A stretch of DNA of 64,000 bases from JAFAMB01 sp963775805 (GTDB lineage Bacteria; Verrucomicrobiota; Verrucomicrobiia; Chthoniobacterales; JAFAMB01), in the NCBI GenBank assembly GCA_963775805.1, contig CAVZKG010000007.1, positions 124,001 through 188,000 on the forward strand, given 5' to 3'. The notes beneath the pieces were generated by a model, which was not told the origin of the DNA, ran no database searches, and saw only the letters and a program-made list of their open reading frames with translations. Both the position numbers and the translations under genes were made by a program. Numbering within the stretch: the first letter of the stretch is position 1; every line of letters begins with the position of its first letter. Of the stretch, positions 62,367 to 64,000 are shown piece after piece.

Positions 62367-62756
62367 ATGCGATACTTGGTCAAAGCTCGAGTGAAACCTG
62401 GACGGGGGAAGGATCTGCTCCGCTCGATCCGCGATCAATCCCTCGGGCACGGCTCCATCGCCGGAGACGAATATCTCTGCGATATGAAACTCGCGCGCCT
62501 GGACGACGATGGAACAGTTCGTTGGGTAGAAGTCTGTTACTGTTCAACTCCGCTGGCTGAAGAACGTCCCTATTGGGAAGAATACTTCGAGTTGCTGTCC
62601 GTCAAAGATGCCCACGCACGGCGGAATTGCCGTGACTTGAACGGCACCGAGCCGTGGGCTTGTTCCGAATGCGACTGCACCCGCAAACTGGAGGCAAAGC
62701 TGCAATGCCGCGGCAAACCCTTCGTAGAGTCGCTGAATAGCAAACCGCAAGATTAA
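62367..62756 (+). CDS. Cysteine-rich conserved-looking protein of unknown function
   Basis: 129 residues from ATG 62367. The N-terminus (MRYLVKARVKPGRGKDLLRS) resembles small ferredoxin-like dimeric barrels. The rest is rich in Cys: EVCYCSTPL, ARRNCRDLNG, then WACSECDCTRKLEAKLQC near 105-120, which could bind metal. I recall no characterised family. An overlapping 69-codon frame upstream is a shadow. Confidence 0.6.
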   Translation: MRYLVKARVKPGRGKDLLRSIRDQSLGHGSIAGDEYLCDMKLARLDDDGTVRWVEVCYCSTPLAEERPYWEEYFELLSVKDAHARRNCRDLNGTEPWACSECDCTRKLEAKLQCRGKPFVESLNSKPQD

Positions 62757-62946
62757 CTCTTCTCTGATTCTGGTACCGATTGACCCATCGAATACACTTG
62801 GCTAAACAGCCTCGAGTGCCCTACCATTGTCCAAGACTCTGCTGACAGTTTCTTCTATTTTCAGACCACCTATTTAACTGGAGATCGAGGCCTCTCTGTG
62901 ACTAGTTTTTCAGAAGCTGTCTTAGACAGGGGTGCGATGATTAGCT

Positions 62947-63465
62947 ATGCCAGAAATAAAAGAAGGGTCGTTTGAGCTTGACCTGGGACTTATCAAGCTT
63001 GGCGCGAAACTGAGCGAGGATGATCGGCAGTGCGCCTGGGAACTATATACCGAAATTGTCACCCGGGTCGCGGTTATCGGGAAGCAGCGCGATCCGACTT
63101 GCGAGGATTTCAGCGGGGAACTCTATGTTGAGAGCCTGGACTCTCTATATAACTTCTTCAGGGAGTGTCGCGGTATAATGCGCAAGTTTCCGGTCGGAAA
63201 GTTTAAGGAATCTAAGCAGGAACATCTCGGTGTCCTGATCAATCGCATACTCAACGATCTCTTTCGACCGTTCCTTGAAAAATGGAACGGATCGTTTCGC
63301 GGGTGGTGGGTCACGGCAAAAGATGGGAAAGGGTCGCCGTATGAGATTCAGAATCAATTCCCCTCGTTGGGCCAGTTCACCATCGACTGGCGAGATCTCC
63401 GCCGCGTCATGCGAAAGGTTGAAGAGACTCTTAGGAATGAATACAAACTTATCCCTCTTGAGTAG
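62947..63465 (+). CDS. Unknown protein upstream of the TIR gene
   Basis: 172 residues, soluble, acidic/basic mixed. Segments include DDRQCAWELYTEIVTRVAVI, LYNFFRECRGIMRKFPVGKF, NRILNDLFRPFLEKWNGSFR, GWWVTAKDG and FPSLGQFTIDWRDLRRVMRK. Mostly helical by eye, with no recognised domain. It precedes the TIR-domain gene by 109 bases in the same direction, so the two may form one unit. A role in immunity is only suggested by position. Confidence 0.7.
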   Translation: MPEIKEGSFELDLGLIKLGAKLSEDDRQCAWELYTEIVTRVAVIGKQRDPTCEDFSGELYVESLDSLYNFFRECRGIMRKFPVGKFKESKQEHLGVLINRILNDLFRPFLEKWNGSFRGWWVTAKDGKGSPYEIQNQFPSLGQFTIDWRDLRRVMRKVEETLRNEYKLIPLE

Positions 63466-63574
63466 CTGGCTTGGTCAATCGACATCCGTCAGAAATTTCG
63501 CTTTTATTTGGACTGTCGACTGAACGCATCATGTTAGGGGCGCCGCGAGCCCGAAAAGAGCGTGATTGGAGCCC

Positions 63575-64000
63575 ATGGCTGGCATCTACGACATCTTCTT
63601 TAGTTATCGCCGGCATGACCTTCCTCGAGTCCAACCGTTGCATGAGGCCCTGACATCTGCCGGCTTGCGCGTTTTCAGGGATGAGACTGCTATCGACGAA
63701 GGCGCTTCAATCACGCGCGAAATCCGGGAAGGGATCGCCGCCTCAAAGCTCCTGGTGGCTTTCTATTCAAGAACCTATTCCTTGAGCGGTGCCTGCCAGG
63801 AGGAGATTGTTTCGGCCTGGCTGGCAGCACAACACGCCAAGGAACCTCCCCAGGACCGGGTCCGCATCATCAATCCCGAACCTGCCTTTGATCATATCCC
63901 GGCCCCGCTTCGCGACCTCAAAGCGCACGCCCTCCCGAAGGACCCGGCCGGGTTGGCGGAATTGGTGAGCGTAATGCAGACTCGCGCAGCCTCACTTGAT
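63575..64000 (+). CDS. TIR domain protein, 3' truncated by window edge
   Basis: The frame from ATG 63575 is open to the last base: 142 residues visible. Box 1 is IYDIFFSYRRHDLPRVQPLH, then FRDETAIDEGASITREIREG, VAFYSRTYSLSGACQEEIVS (C74-Q-E76-E77, where the family's catalytic NAD-hydrolase Glu lies) and a C-terminal DLKAHALPKD. Bacterial TIR domains cleave NAD or make cyclic nucleotides in phage defence, usually fused to sensor or repeat domains; the rest of this protein is outside the window. Whether the 172-residue gene is its partner is unknown. Confidence 0.88.
   Translation, partial: MAGIYDIFFSYRRHDLPRVQPLHEALTSAGLRVFRDETAIDEGASITREIREGIAASKLLVAFYSRTYSLSGACQEEIVSAWLAAQHAKEPPQDRVRIINPEPAFDHIPAPLRDLKAHALPKDPAGLAELVSVMQTRAASLD

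Noticed and set aside
1..64000. tRNA, rRNA and CRISPR arrays
   Set aside because: No cloverleaf with a convincing T-loop, no rRNA words and no regularly spaced identical repeats were found by eye.

Overview
The window looks like chromosomal DNA of a Gram-negative, probably Verrucomicrobiota bacterium (moderate confidence). Reasons: lipid A genes with a fused LpxC-FabZ followed by lpxA; a long MoxR/DUF58/DUF4350/DUF4129/SpoIIM/RDD membrane cluster; two RND efflux systems; Tat-type leaders on several exported proteins; mid-range GC; and gene-poor gaps filled with degenerate interspersed repeats. No rRNA, tRNA, CRISPR array or intact insertion sequence was seen.

Layout. 0-3.8 kb: 3' part of an RND efflux permease and its membrane fusion protein. 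4-7.8 kb: a pseudouridine synthase, a LolD-like ATPase without a partner, then lpxC-fabZ and lpxA. 7.9-17.1 kb: an eleven-gene minus-strand cluster of membrane proteins around a MoxR ATPase and a DUF58 protein. 17.1-17.8 kb: repeat-filled gap. 17.8-23 kb: a LacI regulator divergent from a CUT2 sugar ABC importer, with a palindromic operator between them. 23-29.7 kb: DUF4126, DUF4865/LysR pair, an SMP-30 lactonase flanked by broken genes, a frameshifted SDR and small unknowns. 29.7-38.1 kb: a CUT1 sugar importer (binding protein and two permeases, no ATPase), a GH42 beta-galactosidase and a LacI regulator with a striking paired operator; a TetR/SDR pair splits this cluster. 38.1-43.8 kb: oxidoreductases, a cupin, a small lipoprotein, a GyrI-like protein and a long unknown protein.

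43.8-51.1 kb is the most interesting part. A minus-strand gene run encodes, in order of transcription, a Tat-exported SnoaL-like protein, a 108-residue glycine-rich precursor peptide with five evenly spaced W-[IV]-N motifs behind a twin-arginine leader, a protein with a SPASM-like cysteine cluster but no radical-SAM motif, a radical SAM/SPASM maturase, and then an RND fusion protein and permease. I read it as a GRR/triceptide-like RiPP locus (three-residue cyclophanes at WxN) with an unusual accessory protein and possibly an associated efflux pump.

51.3-64 kb: an L,D-transpeptidase with an internal duplication, a GC-rich GH3 glycosidase, a repeat-rich gap, an approximately 1,600-residue NAD-dependent glutamate dehydrogenase split by a one-base frameshift, a cupin, two unknown proteins, and at the right edge the N-terminal TIR domain of a protein that leaves the window.

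All functional calls rest on recognising motifs and family features by eye; no database search was run.
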